DNA of 64,000 nucleotides. Origin: Mesaphorura yosii (Eukaryota > Arthropoda > Collembola > Poduromorpha > Tullbergiidae). A program made the position numbers and the translations under genes. Below the pieces are notes generated by a model. The model had not been told where the DNA came from, searched no databases, and saw only the letters and a program-made list of their open reading frames with translations. The first letter of the stretch is position 1. The number at the start of each line of letters is the position of its first letter. Below, piece after piece: positions 1 to 14,268 of this stretch. The stretch is taken from positions 1 through 64,000 of the forward strand of contig WIXG01000044.1 of assembly GCA_009869945.1 (NCBI GenBank), read 5' to 3'.

Positions 1-896
1 GTAGCACGTTGCAATTTTTTTTGGCGAGAACAGTCCACGAATTATGCGCAAAATTAAAAAAGTTATTTCATACTTTTTATCGCGCCTCACCAAAGGAAGA
101 CCTTTTCTCTAGGAATATATTTTTTTCTTTCCTGGGCTTTGCTTTGAATGCGTGCACGGCTTGTGTAAAGTTTTACTGTTTTTTCCAATCATTTTCGCCT
201 TTGCTGTACTCGCCTGACTCCGCGCATGTCGAAATGCATATTCTAAAAATGATCGAACTCAAATGACAGCCCATTTAAACGGTCGAAAGTTTTAGTATGG
301 CTCATTGCCTATTGCCTTTATATCAACAAAAAGTGACAACCTTTTCAAATCACGTCTATCAGACGCATCAAAAACGAATTAACTTATTTCGGTATTACCA
401 ATTTTGTGCATTTATGAAATAAATAAACGGAGTCGCAGACCCAAAAACCTGAAACATGCGTTTTGAACTCGACTGACTCGTCTCGGACCGGTGCGGTGTA
501 TCGAAAAAGATAGCAGATAGCACCACAAAACAATAACAATAATTCAAAGCAGTAATCCATCATGACATGCCAGTGATCGGGATGGCAGTCGGCAGTTGGC
601 AGTGAAGATGAGCCCGGAAACTTGTTAGAAACGTTACAAGACAAATGATTTTCATTTACACGTGAACCCACGCCAGCCATGAATTGCTTGTGAAGATGCT
701 CGTTCTTCGTACTTCGTTCACATTTCACACGAGCTCGTCTGCTCCACTGAAGAAGCGTGACCGACGCCGCAAAGTTATTGGGTTGGAGTGTCCAGCCTTA
801 GCCGTAGTCATTATCATTAGGAAACTAAAACTTTCTCATGCAGGATGCAGCAGCTCAGCTCAGCAGATAAGACTAAAGACTATACAAGTTTCTAAC
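1..896. other. Intronic sequence, last intron of the GABA-B receptor gene
   Basis: This is the sequence beyond the last receptor exon found in the window (897-961, minus). That exon ends with AG followed by a GTTAGA donor, so the gene must continue leftwards. I looked on the minus strand for the expected C-terminal coiled-coil exon and found none with a usable frame. Open frames here look like chance. The stretch is therefore intron, with the remaining exon(s) probably off the left edge. Confidence 0.6.
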
Positions 897-3800
897 CTTC
901 GTGTATTGAATTCAATCTTGAGGCCCAAACTTTCCACAACCGGATCACCGACGTTGCTTTTCTTAACTATGGCGTGAATCTGAAAAGTGGAAGCCATACA
1001 TCATCGTCGATGCTCAAAGATAAAAGACACAAAGACTACAACACAGAATACAACAGATGACAGGCGTATTGTGTTCTGCGTAATGCTTACCTTTGGAAGA
1101 AACAAAAGACACAGAGTCATCGTGGTGGATGTGAGTATCAGCGTGGTCACGCAGAGAAAGGAGATGGTCACACGCTCCGAGATGAGGTTCACGAGTGAGA
1201 CGGCCAGCACGCTGGTCAGCACAACAATATAAACACAGATCCCAATGTATTTTGAATCGTTAAGCGCCTGGATTTTGACATTTCTGTTGAAGGGAAAGAA
1301 AACGCACCGCAGAAGCGGCAAATCAGCATCCACATTCGACAAACAAATGAAGTGGCCAACAGCACATATAATAGAAAGCTCCTGCTGCTGCTGGCAAGTT
1401 ACCTGGTTTCCCATGCCATATACAGCCCAACGACGAGAAGCAGGCCCTTGTAGCCATACAAAATGCTTAACCAAACATGGCCTTGCTCAGAAAGACAAAC
1501 CTCAATCTAGGAATACATGGAATTTACATTACTCTCTGGAGTTCAAGTCTTTATAATTGGGTAATCTTCGCTGCGCTCGCATCAAATACTCACTTGATTC
1601 TGGTAAACAACCGATCTGTCCTTCGGATCAATTTCCAGGGTCAGATTTTGTAGTTTGCGATGCATTGGATCAAACGCACTCCACGACGACACGATCACAC
1701 AATCGATGACGAGCAGGGCGAGGATCAAGGTCACGAGTTGCCGGTCTTTCAGCAGCTATGGGCAAAGGAGTGATAAATGATAGTAGAATGCCAAAGGATC
1801 TTTAAATCCAAGCGCCGTGCCTTACCCGGTTTTTGACCACTCCAGCGCAGCTTCGTGTAAAAATACGATGAACACGATACGTTTTCGCAAACATGGCACC
1901 AAAGGAAAGGGAAAAGCCAGTCGAGAGAAGATAGGCACGAATCTACCCCGAAAACACTATCTTGTGATATCGCATGCATGTAGAAATGAGGAAATTAATT
2001 AATTACAATTACTTACCGCACACATGTAATCAAAGCGTTCGAGGTCAGGTTCTGAGCCAAAATCAGACCCGAGTAAAATCACAGCCAAATACGCAAAGAT
2101 GCATCCGAATATGACGATATTGTTCAATTTGGGGCTGGACAGCTTAATATACCTATTAGCACAACAACATACACAATAAAGATCATGTAATTTGTAACGA
2201 ACCTCGTTTAGTACTCTCTTATCACCAAGAAATACGGATTTGTGAAAGAAGTCTAACTTTCAAGCGAGGCTTTAATATATAATCATGGAAAGTGCGATGG
2301 GTTTGCTTGAGATGGCTGAATTTTACATTTCTAATTCTGCAACTCAAAATCGCAATCGCATTGTCGTCGGAATTTTGATTTGTGCGCTGTGTACTGAGCA
2401 AACATTCATAAAATTATTTTGAAATTGAATTTTATATATAGCTATCAGGAATTTTTCTTCCAATTACTTAAGAAGCGTCGCTGTCACTGCTTGTTTCAAG
2501 TGCAAGTTCAACAAAATCATATTTGCGTCAGTCAACATGATTGTGCCGTGCGATTTCGTCTTCGATTGCCGTCGCTGTTGCTCTTTCTTCCAGTTTTTAC
2601 TTCCACATTCACATCAACAATCAACGACGTTGTCAGACCAGATTTAATCTCATCATGGGAAACCTCGACGGAATTTGCCATTGCCGCTAAGCTAAAGCGG
2701 TTGCAGTTGATTTGGAACTCACTCGGCGGCCGGCCAGGCCAGTCGGCATTCAGCACGATTTTATCTTCCAGTTCCTTAAACTGGTGTTTGACGAAGCCGG
2801 ATTCTGACAAGGCGGATATCGCATCACAGCTCACAGGTGTAATTGTAATTCTACACTCAAGAGGCAGCTGACAGAAGCGTAAAAGGAAAAATATGGCTGG
2901 AGCTTGGAACTGGACAGCAGGCTAGCATACTCTTGTGTATTGTTTACTTCAACAATACCGAAATCAAGAGGACTACAAAAGAAATCTCGGAAACCGTAAA
3001 GCAATACTTGCAGAGAATCAGATTAGATTAGGTATCACAAAGAGCAGGGCAGCGGCAGCGGCAGCAGGCAACAACGATATCACAGGAGAAAGTAAAAAAT
3101 AAAAATGATCGAAGCTTGGGTTTGGCAAGTTTGTGGTTGGTTCGTACTTGAGCTTACGATTGTACAGGTTGAAAGACAGGAAACCAAGAGCCATCAGAAT
3201 ACCAGCTGTAGCAACTATCGCCACGATTATGTATAGTGAATTTTCTACTTGGATTATTTTGAAACGAAATTCTCCTGAAAGAAAGAAAGCAGCACAGTTG
3301 TTTGAATTGAAATATATGTTGAAATGAGTAAAATGTTATTACGTCTCGCAATTGGAACTTGATTACGAAGCCAGCGGACGGGCGTGCAGGCGCTACAATT
3401 GAACTGTAAGTAGGACTCGTGTGGAAAATACAGCCCGACCTGTTTCATTTCGCCACCTGCACGCATAAAGTAGATTCATCGATTCACGGATCGGAACAGA
3501 ACAGAATTCGTGGTTGTTTCATGGCAAGGCGCATGGCGGGCCTATTTTAATAACTCACCAATAATTTGCATGAAGGATGTTACACCAATGCGATCTGGAC
3601 CGGAAAATGAAACTGGACCCTGCAAAATGCAAAAGATGCACAAAGCACAATGCACAAATGTAGTGCGTAATATTAATTATTGCTTGCTTCAGAAATGCGG
3701 ACATGGGAAATCTACGGGAAAACGCACCGAAATTCCGGCAAAGACCAGCTGGCTTAACTCTTCCATCAACTTATTCGAGAAATTGGTATCATTATATTCG

Positions 3801-6800
3801 AAAGACTCGAGGCTAATATTGTGGCGTTCGTGAACACTTTTGAGGGCGAGGGCGAGACTCCAGACTGCATCGTACGTTTCTGGTGCGAAGGGGCTCTCTG
3901 GAAGTTTTCTTCTATAAAATTTGGCTCGGAAGTTTGATGCTTTCTAAAGGGGTAGGAAAATGATAGACTTCAATCACATGCACTCTTCTTGCATAATGCA
4001 TCGTGATCAAAATTACTAAATTACCATTCCAGATATTGAAGTCATGTTGCTGATAAGAAAGTTGTGTCGATCAATGACCAGTGCGTACTCAATAACCTGT
4101 TCTAATTCTTTTGGACTACAGTTAAGGATTTGGTTCGGTTGGTTTTCATTATTATCAGATTGGAGAAAAGGCAACGCTTGCTCCTGGTCCTGATGTGACG
4201 TGGTTTTATAGGAATAATTCCCACTTTCTTCGGACCGAACACTTGGCTCACTTTCTCGTCTTCCACGCTGACCCTGGTTAACGTTACCATTCGCATTCGG
4301 GCTTGCATAAGCAGAGTAAAAATAGTAAGGCTCCGAAGGTGACAGCCACCAGCTTGTCTCCGGCTTTCCAATCAGAATCCAGACGTATTCACTGCCAAAC
4401 ATCCCGAGACGCTTCACCTGCTCAGAGTATTACAACAAAATTGTACAACACTCCTAAAATTGTGTGGAAACAATACTGATCCAACTGTTGTAACCTCTTA
4501 TCTATTTTTCACTCACCTCACAAAATATTTGAGGCGCCACATCCGATCCAAAACTAGCGATGATTATTCGGGAGTCTAAATCCTATCATCGCAGGAGGAA
4601 AGAAAGACGATAACACGATAAACATGATAGATAAGCAGTAAAATAAGGAAAAGAGCTACATCAGCTACATAAAAATGTGGGATTAAATTTTGCAGGCAAG
4701 TTTGAAGGCAATAAGTTCAAGAAAAGTTCCACTTTAGCATCAGTGACAGTGACGCCTTTAAATAATTACATTACACCACCACAAATCGGCGCTTGAAGAA
4801 AGGTGAATGGTCTTGTTCCTCGTATAAGTCATAAGTGTCTAAAATCCACCTCTGTATGATCAATTCAAAGTTAATTTTTTGTTTTAATGCCCACTAAGCT
4901 ATTTTCATTAAATTGAAGCATGGGCGTTCCCTCCGCTGCGCTGCTGAATCAAGCCAAAGCCAAACGAATATGCGAATACTGCTTTGGCGATTGACGAACG
5001 CGGACGCTTCAGAGCACCGCATTCAATAAATATTCTTCATTGCCATTATCGTTTACCATCGGAACAATAAACATTCATTTACACTTCAGCAAAGCGACAG
5101 CGCTGCTGTTTCACACTAGTTTAGGAGTTTAGGTAAGAGCCCTCCTTCGAAGGTATTGTAGAGAATGGGTTCATAAATTCCGACTGGCCATAAATTTGAA
5201 TTGCATTAATAAAATGAATTGTTATTCGCTCGAACTGCTCGCCTTAGCCGCAAGCGCAATGCATTGCACATTGGCATTCTTACCTTCATATCTTGAAGCT
5301 GATCTCGGAGATCTGATAACGAAAATGTGAGCGTTGCTTTGCACGTCACATTCGCCTTTTCCAATTCACTGAGCAAATAATTGGCTGGCTGGAAACAGAA
5401 AACGAAAAGAAAGCGAGTTTACATTATTCATTTTCTTAGCAACTTGGAAGTGAATTCTGTCTCATATGCTGCTCTGTTAAAATGAAATGATTTTACTCAC
5501 CAGCGTGAACTTATTCTCATTGAGAGTGAAAAAGGTGACTGTGTCCCAATTGAAGTGATGAATGAGTGCAATAATGGCTTCATTATGCGAACTCGCCGTT
5601 GAGACAGTGCGGAAAAATAAGGGAAATTCCTTTCGATCTGAGAGTGATGGAGACGTCGACCCAAATGAGATCTGAGGAAACGCAACGAGAAAGTCGTCTC
5701 AATTTCAGTTGAAGGTTATTAATTGAGGCTCATCGAGAGTTAATCCAGCAATTTTTCTGCAATCAATTCTGCTGGCGACCATCAGGAAATGCCGCCGCAG
5801 GAATCCTGGCAGGCGAATTGAACCTTCCTGAATTACACCTTAAAATTTTGAATTTCCTGCATCCTGCTTCAAATTGACTGTTTTGCTTAAGCAAAAGCAG
5901 CGGGTCTCCGTCTCCTGAAGTTTGGAGTCCGTATGTCATATTCTATTTTTTGATTAATGAGACACGGATGATAAAGTTGTTTCATGTCAAGTCGGCCGCC
6001 AGACCGCCGACAGGAAGGATGAACTCATTCAAGTATGATTAACTCAACAAGAAGAGACAAAAAGAAAAAATGGATATTCGTCAAGACCGAGCCCACACGA
6101 AGCCCATGCTATGCTATGAAATATGCTCATCATCTCTCGCGCCGCGACCCGCACCAGTGCGATGCGATGACAACCAGCCAGCCGTGCGTGCTGTGACATA
6201 AAATTGTATTATTCAACCACTCTCCTATCACCTGAGCTCAAAATCTGTATTTATATTTTATATTATGCATTACATTATAGATTCTGAAGCAGCAGTGGCA
6301 GTCGCAGAGTGGCAAGTCGTCGTTGCGGCTTTATCTTGAGTAATGATCAGCAGATGAACATGATAAATGTGCCCACCTCAATTTCAGAGACTGTTGCCCG
6401 AATTGTCGGGTTTAAATTACTTTTACCTCTATAAAAAATGAATTTCTGACAACTAGATCGTTTTTGAAATTTAAAGGAAATCCGGCAACATCAGCCTCAG
6501 CCGTGAGCTGATTGATCCGATGACATCGTGAAACACTCATGCCTGTTGAATGAGCGGCCGCTTACTGAATTCATTATTTCGCTAATTAAGATCTTTTACG
6601 CTCAGGTACAACATATTCATCTCAAACAAGGTTGTCTCGTTGAGAGTTCGCATTTTGTACTAGATTGAAGATGACGAAAATTGAAGTTAGTCTCATCTGC
6701 CTGAGCTTGGAAAAATGTTCCCACACCGTCGTTCTTTTTGTCATCTAATCGATTTCCTGCTCAATGATTCCCTTCTCTTCTTGCAGCTTCCGTGTGCGCA

Positions 6801-9800
6801 AATCTCGTGCTAAACAAAATGGGCACAGTCGATAAGTCAGTTGCCAATCTAGTGCAGGGCAGCAAAGGCATACTGACTTGAACGTGTCCGTTGTCCACCG
6901 CAGCCAAAGGGCGATAAAATCTTTGTACGCAAATGCACCATTGTCTCGTCTCGATTTTGCGGTCTTGGCGATTTTTATTGTCGATTTTATAATGTCCACA
7001 GTCATGATGCAACGGTGCTTCGTGCTTACATTGCAAAAATCCATGATGCTTGATGCTCGTCTTTACTTTTTACTCTTTGCAAATCTCGGGCGAGCTGTAA
7101 GCTGTCTGTCGATCAGAGTTCCATCCTCGCATTCAATTCATGCATGCAGCGCAGCGTAGTACAAAAGAAGAACGCACTGAAATTCAGTTCAGAGCGTTAT
7201 ACAAATTAGATTTCTCCGCTGCAACGCGATACTCGACGCGGCAGCGTCAACGCCAAGTTCATGAATGGTAATGCGATACGCGATATGCGAACACGACGCG
7301 ACATGACATAAGGCGTAAGTAAAAAGCAGCAATCAGAAATCGGTCGTATCGTCAGTCGTGACTCACGAGTCGCTCTTTCAATATTTTCATGGAGCTTAAG
7401 GAATATTATGCCGGATTTACTTTTACTTTTACAGTTCAATCTGAATAAATGGAGCAAAACTGTTCTGCGATCTGCCGTCTCACAGTCTGACGCTGGAATA
7501 GCTTGGAAATAATCTCTTTGGGACCTCCAGACTCTATTCTAAATAAATACGTCGTGACGCGACGAGCCTGTATCGCGTGTTCATGATGACTTCGACTCCC
7601 GCATGACGATAATGAAAAAGGCGATGGCGATGACGATTCGACGACATATTTTTGCCTTAGAGCAATACGCGATACGCGATTCGCAAAACGTGGGCGATGA
7701 ATATGCGAAATGGATTTCAAATATTAACTTTGAATTTGACTTTTGTGAGCTGATAAAAGCATGCCTACACGAGTAATCAGAAACAAGTGTATAAACACAC
7801 GACAGAAACTTACTTGCACCATATTCCAATACGGGACGACCCTCGCCAGCGGTTCCGTCACTTCCGAGCAGGCTGTTCCGACGAGTGAGATGATTTTCTT
7901 GTCCTTGTTTGCATACAGTGCGTGGAAGAAGGCATCGACTCCGACCCCGGCGTCACACTGCATGCATGCGAAATCAAACGAAAAATGTTTAAGTACAGTA
8001 AATCAATGATCATGATCGGGTCGTGATCAGTGTCTTCTTCGTCTTGCCATTGCCGTCGTCGTGCGGATGTGGAGACTTTCAGTCAGCGGGTCTCATAATT
8101 GTATTCTTACTTTTACTCGGCCGGGCCTGGCCTGGCTGCTGAATTCAATTTATTCCCGAGAAGCCGAAGCCGTAATAGTAACCGTAATGAATGTCACATT
8201 TGCGAACATCTGCAAGGCGATAAGAATCCCGGTCGGCCGTATAAAGTCAAAATGCATATTCCCATGAAATTGATATTGTGTTTTGTGTCTGTGCTCGCAT
8301 TGTGTGGAAAGTCATCGAGTCGCATCGCAGTGCAGTGAAAGAGTGAAAGTGAGTGAATAGTGAAAGTGAAATAGAAATTGAGTTCAACAGAATTTCAGTA
8401 CGGCAAGGCCCTGGTTGGCTCCTTCACGCATGCAAATGCAAATGCTACCGCCGAGATCACTGATTTGACTTTGACTTGACTCAGGGTGTGTGTAACTACT
8501 AGCACGATGGGAATCACAAAGTCAATTTTTATTTAAATGCAATATACATAAACAATATTCGTTTCCTAGAGCGATGATAAGGAGCTTCAGCGTCGGCTTC
8601 GAAACCATGAACTCTGGTGCCGTACCGTGGCATGTCCGTGCTCTGCTATGATTCCGGGAAGTGAATCACTTGTTCACTGTTCGCTGTTCACTGGGCCAAG
8701 GGTTAAGGATTCTATTCACCAATTCACTCGATTTATTGATGTAGAAATGAGTACATCTACGATCAACCAGCGGAAACCTACGAGTATCTGCCGGATTCCT
8801 GTTCTCGTGCTTCGTGCAGCACAGCGAATTATGAAAGCTTACTTAACACAGTAGCGGCAATGTTGAGTGATGCACCCAAACGCGATACGTCTAATTATAA
8901 AACTATATTAAGGCAAGGCAAGCAGGAGAAAGTCGAGACTCGATACATGAAAGAAAGCCAGACGACTAGATCGCCATGATCATCACGGCACGAGAGTTTT
9001 CTTTACTTTTTTCGTCTTTCTTGTTTTGCGTTTCTCGTGACTCACGACTGGAAAAATCATTTGATCATTGATCTCATGACTGAATTTTTACAGCATCAAC
9101 GTACGACGCAAGACGCGTCTGTCGGCCGTAAAAATCGATTTGGAATGCGACTGCGAATGCTATCATGAACATAATGCTGTCGTAATGTTACGTCGAAACT
9201 CGTGAAAGTCGGCCGGATCTATTTTGAGACACCACTGCGACTGGCAACGGCGACTGATGACTGTCGTGTCATCATCGATGCGATGCGAGCGAGATGAGCC
9301 ACATTTGTCCTTGTAAGGTTTTTTTTTAATTACGTGAGCATAATTAAAGCCTGAGCTGAGCACAACATTCGGAAATTTCGGATAGGCCCATGATTGCGAC
9401 TGGCGAGTTTTTGGCCGAGATGAGATCGAGAATCGAAATCACTCGATACTTCGCATCGAAGAATCAGGCCGTTGCGCTGTATTGTGCTGCAGTCAAACTG
9501 TAAAGCCGAATGGTCGAAGATTTTCACAGCGCCTTACCAAACCACCTTCCAAGGTTTGCAGAGTTAAAAACTTGGTTTCAACATTTGCAATGATACTTTG
9601 GTTCTTTTTAATCTGTTCTAACTTCCGAACTTTGTGTAATTGGATTTCTAACTCTACTGCAGCCGGATCAGTGCCTGATTATTATTTTGTACTCAGTACT
9701 CAGGCTCGTGAAAGATTACTCATGCACTCGTAATCAGAATCGCCTTCTTGCTTCTTAATGCTCGCAATTGTCAATATTCGCTCAGAACACTCAGAAGTCA

Positions 9801-12134
9801 GGGTCGGTTGGGCAATGACACGTTTGATTATAGAACAAATTATGAATAAATGATGAATGTGGTCCAGCAGAACGCAGAAATGGCTATGGCACGGTACGCA
9901 CGGACGAAATGGCGGAGTCAGTCAGAGACAGACTAGGGAATTATCTTCCTTTCCTGCTCATATGACTGACTGACGGACTATGATTGTGTCTGACATTTGA
10001 TGCCGATGATGGCTATGATGTGTAAATATTTACAGTTCCGCATCGGTTTCCTGGCTTAATTGCCTGCGAAATGTCTTAACACTCGAAACAGCTCGAGCTC
10101 TCAAGGCAGTACGCAAGACGAAGACAAAAACACAAGATCAAGTTCCTAAACCATAGCATCAGTATTTTGATATCAGTGAGATGAACGAATGACAGCAAGA
10201 CAAACGTCCATTTGTACGTCGTAACGCAGGTTGTTTGCAGTGCTACGTGGAACACGAACGACTTGGCTCAGAAAACTTCAGAACTTGCACGCGTTGAATG
10301 TGGAAATCTCGCGTAAATGAAAGACTTTTTATACTGAGGCTGGTCACATCTTCTTGACTCACGGACGGACTCGAATTAAATTATGAATATCAAATTCCCT
10401 GACAGAAGACTCTTCTGATTAGATTCATCAACGGCCTGCCAACGGAATCAGTGCTCTCATCCTTTTGTCATTACAAAATTGGTCTTTCATTCGTCATTCC
10501 ATGAATTTTATCTTTGTGGTCATATCTGTCAGACTCAGTGAGTATTCAGCAGATTTGTGGGTTTTACGTCATTCTCTCGAACTCGAGCCACTCTCAAGTC
10601 ATGACTCCATCGCTCCGTTACTGTTACTGTGTGACTGTGATTAGTTTGAACAATTCGGGAGAGAGAGGCGAGTCAGCGGGAGGTGGACGAATCATAACAT
10701 TAAGGATTAAGGTATTAGCTATTACTTTCACTCGCTCGCCTAGTGCGCTCAGCGTCTGTCGTCAATGCAATGCGGTGCGGTAGCTAAACTATTCCTTAAT
10801 ATCTCTTAATCTCGCTATCGCCAAGCAGGAGTGACTTGTGGATTGCGGTTGTATGTAAAATACGCGACGAGTTCTCCTGGTTTAAGTTCTAACTTGGAGT
10901 TGGACTCCTGCTTACAAACATAATTGGCAATTTCCTGTTATTACAGTCGGTATGAATCATCACTGAAGACAGGTAAAGTGAGCAGTGCGTGAGTCGTCTC
11001 AGTCTCGATTCTGAACTTTGAAAGCTTGGATTTGGTATCATTGTGAAGTAATTTCAATTTGATGAGAGCCTGCTCCTGGCTCCTAGTCTAGTTTTGCTTC
11101 GGTTTGGAAGTTGGAAGCACTCATATTTTATTGAATCAAGTCAACATTTAATGCGACGTAATGCATGCGTGCACTGAATTATGATTTCTCGTGACTCTTG
11201 CCTGGCTTTAGCCTCGATCCAACTCCTGGAATTGTAATTTGATTTTAATTTTTGGTCATGATTTACGTTTTACGTACTCAAAGTGGATGTGAATTTGGTT
11301 CTCTCCTGTCGACCTCACGAGACTGAAGAGAAGGGAAGAGACAAGAACGAAGAACATGAGCAGACCAGAGTAATAGAATCTAATAAAATGTGACTCCTAC
11401 TTAAATGAAAATATATGGATTTCGTAACCCACAAAGACGAATGTTGTGATTGCGTCAAAGTCAACCATATATTTGCATATGATACTATTTGATTCTCATC
11501 GTACCGGAGTATTTGTCTTGTGACAGGAAATTGCACGTGAAGTGATCACTTGTTCATGTTTTCCAATACCTGGCGCGTCCTTTGCATTGCGCTTTCTCAC
11601 CTGCGTATCATTCGTTTGGAGGACCAGCTGGTAGTTTTTTAGGATTTTTCTCCTGTTGATGTCACTGATCGCCATCTCCGCAGCATATTTCTCACTTTTC
11701 CCGTGCGCCCTCGACGTGCCATTCTCCGTAAGTTCGAATAATCCGAGAACATGCAGCGTTTTGGTTTTGTTTCTAGCAATCGCATTCGTACCGGCGTTGG
11801 CAGCACTGATTTTGGAATTGCTTTGATTAACACGTGCTGTACTTGCGTGTTTAGGCTGTGCTGGCACTCTGAACGTAGAATTGAGCAAATTATTCCTCTT
11901 GCTGTACGCCGGAGTCGTGTGATTGAGATTAGCAAGAGCAACTGCTTGATTGCCACTGCCACTGCCATTGCCTCGAGTCACAGTCACTAAGCTGCTGCTG
12001 CTGTCACTGTCATTTGAGCCTAATTTAAATGGATTGCCTGCAGACGGAGTCGCCTGCCAGCTTGCACTTAGGAGAAATGTAATTGATACGAATTTAATAA
12101 TTATTGTGCTCTGGAGCTTATAAAATGCAATCAT
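897..12134 (-). CDS. GABA-B-R3: GABA-B receptor, type-3-like subunit (class C GPCR), C-terminus incomplete
   Basis: Metabotropic GABA receptor subunit: an extracellular Venus-flytrap domain joined to a seven-helix G-protein-coupled domain in the plasma membrane. Exons, in gene order: 11601-12134, 7814-7957, 5501-5671, 5284-5388, 4517-4582, 4025-4417, 3728-3943, 3559-3619, 3343-3456, 3148-3274, 2017-2152, 1826-1942, 1594-1755, 1403-1506, 1091-1283, 897-961. All phases agree and give 902 residues so far. The start has a signal peptide (about 1-28), then a Ser/Asn-rich linker. The flytrap domain carries CDAGVGVDAFF, ACSEVTEPLARVVPYWN, SFGSTSPSLSDRKEFP and ISGPVSFSGPDRIG. The first helix is near residues 615-637, followed by IKLSSPKLNN and FAKTYRVHRIF. 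The tail DPVVESLGLKIEFNTRR is typical of arthropod R3. Exon 6 holds a roughly 50-residue polar insertion. Vertebrate GABBR1/2 are less similar. Identification is firm; the subtype is inferred. Confidence 0.95.
5672..7813. other. Intron 2 of the GABA-B receptor gene
   Basis: A 2.1-kb intron between the exon ending in VVPYWNMVQ and the exon starting ISFGSTSP. Both junctions are phase 0 with GT and AG ends. I see no exon, RNA gene or mobile element inside it. Open frames here are short and composition-driven. Confidence 0.75.
7958..11600. other. Intron 1 of the GABA-B receptor gene
   Basis: A 3.6-kb intron separating the signal-peptide exon (ending NDTQ) from the exon starting CDAGVGVD. The protein joins without a gap relative to the family, so no coding exon should be missing. 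First introns of this kind often hold regulatory elements, but I can name none from the sequence. Confidence 0.7.
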
Positions 12135-14268
12135 GTCAGTAGAACTCGAGGAGAAGAAAGACAGACAGTTTCAGTTTCAGCACTCAACGAAATGTCAGAA
12201 CGTCAGAATCAGGCAGAGATCAGGAATCAGCATCGCTGTGCTGTCGCTGATATGTTTACAATATCCAAACTTCCAAACTGATGCGTGATGCGCCACGTCA
12301 CTGTCACTACAAATCAGCATCAGCACCGCACCGGCCGAGTCGAGTCATGTTTCGTGTACACGTGAATATTGAAGCCGATTTGTGTCTAACTTCAGTTTAT
12401 GTACGCTAGAATACGGGAGAGTGAGAGCTGGGCTGCTGGAGAAATGAGACAAGCCTCACCAGACTCGAAAGAAATCGCAACACTTGAAGCTTGGCTCGTT
12501 GGGGTTGGTTTGGTTCTACTTTCTACTTTTACTCGACTCTACGTGCTAACAACATGGTTCGAGTCAACGCGTCGTCCGCCGTCGTGTCGCTCGCGTGTCT
12601 GAAGCGAATTACATAATAATGCTCATTGTTCCTGCTTACTGCAAGAAGATATTGGCGTGGCGTTTGTCTGCTATCTTCCTGTGAGGCGGTGTGTTCGTAG
12701 GAGAAAGTCAGTCACACACATCATTATAATAATATGATTTTATGCATCCATATTATTGCTGGTTCCGGAAAATAGCTCCAGGGGAAAATAAAATGAAATA
12801 TTTTATTGTTATGTTATGATGATGGCAATCAGAGTAATGGTAATGGCAATGGCACTATTTTCATAATAGCGATAGCAAGACTTCACCTTCACCCTTAAAA
12901 GCTGACGCTCCATGCCATAACGAGTTCACTTTCACCTGTTGAAGACTTGTTACTCGTTACGTTCGATTGCTTCTTGCGATTACGGCCACGATCGGGGAAA
13001 CTTTTCTGGTGACGGTTGCAAATTGCACGATGATCTTCATATTCATATTGCATTCACCGTTAAGTTATATCCCTGTGGTATTTTGTTAGTAGTAGTCAGT
13101 AGTCGCACGGAAAATAGAACCGATGATAGAGCACCTCAGCTGCGAACGCAATTTTTCGCATTAAATCACGCCAAAAATTGTATCTTCAAATTCCTCTGAG
13201 AAAACGAGACGACCCAATCCATGAACCTTTGCAGCTACTTTTTTTTTACCGGAGAAATAATGCAACTTTCAAAGGCGTTGATCATTTCGCGTTTCGTAGC
13301 TGAGCCCTTTTTAGCTGTCAATGTCAATTCAGAACTTCATAGTTGAGTAGACAATAAAAACTAAATAAGCCACATATTCGATGAAGGGTCGGGCCTGTCC
13401 AGTGCTCCAGCACAGCGGTTTGTGGTCCGGCAATGACCAGCCACTGCCGCATAAGACAGGAAGACCATAAGTCGAGCCCTGTTGGGACTCAACTCAACTC
13501 AGGCAAGGGAGGGCAGTGTTTTAGTTTTAAGACAACTTAAGAGGCTCGCCCGAAAGTAATTCCATGTAATATCCTCATTCTGGCTTAATTACCCACTGCA
13601 CTGATACCAGAATACAATGCGAGGCTGTGCGCTGACTGTAGCTTGGCCGGAGGACATTTACAATGGCCACAATGGCAATTTGGGAATTGCCCACTGAACT
13701 CATGAACGTAAAGCTTAAAGAAAGCTGTTTTTATTGAAATTCTTTATTTTCAGTTGTATTGTGATTGCAAGTCATGAACCACGCAAAGATGACGAGGCCA
13801 TAGAGGACCACCGCACCAGACAACAGTAATAGTAATTAAGATCATGAGATTGTAGTGCAGCGCAAGTGGTGAAAGTGCATGAACCAAGACTCCACACTTG
13901 AGATTGAAAAGATATGCTCATCTGCTGGCAACGGGACTGGACTCTGGACAAAAGTCACTGGATACTTCGAACTTCGCCACTGTGCACTTGTGCTCTTGAC
14001 GAGTGCATGCTGAATCTATGGAAACTTACCCAAGTAAGTTGTCTGGAATCTGGGGGGTCACGATACTGCATTGGAAGAGGGCGAACCTGAACATAATTCC
14101 GTGTTCAAGACTATCAGGAATGAAGATCTCGTCACAAATCTCGAAAGCCAGAAGGAATGAGAAAATCTTGTATTGCTCAAACCGCCGCCACTGAGATCTT
14201 CGAAAAATTCATATCAAGTGGTACCTGGAACTCAGTTAAAATGGGAGTATTGTGCTCTTTTCTTTAGG
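12135..14268. promoter_or_regulatory. Divergent intergenic region between the GABA-B receptor and DNAJB13
   Basis: 2.1 kb between the start codons of two genes pointing away from each other, so it should carry both promoters and 5' untranslated exons. A good acceptor (pyrimidine tract then TTTAG) lies immediately before the DNAJB13 start codon. This suggests that the DNAJB13 5' leader is spliced and its first exon lies within this region. No coding sequence was recognised. Confidence 0.5.

Noticed and set aside
384-728. Minus-strand frame as the missing GABA-B receptor tail exon
   Set aside because: A pyrimidine-rich acceptor exists near 730, but the phase required after 897 leads to a stop and the sequence does not resemble the R3 coiled coil.
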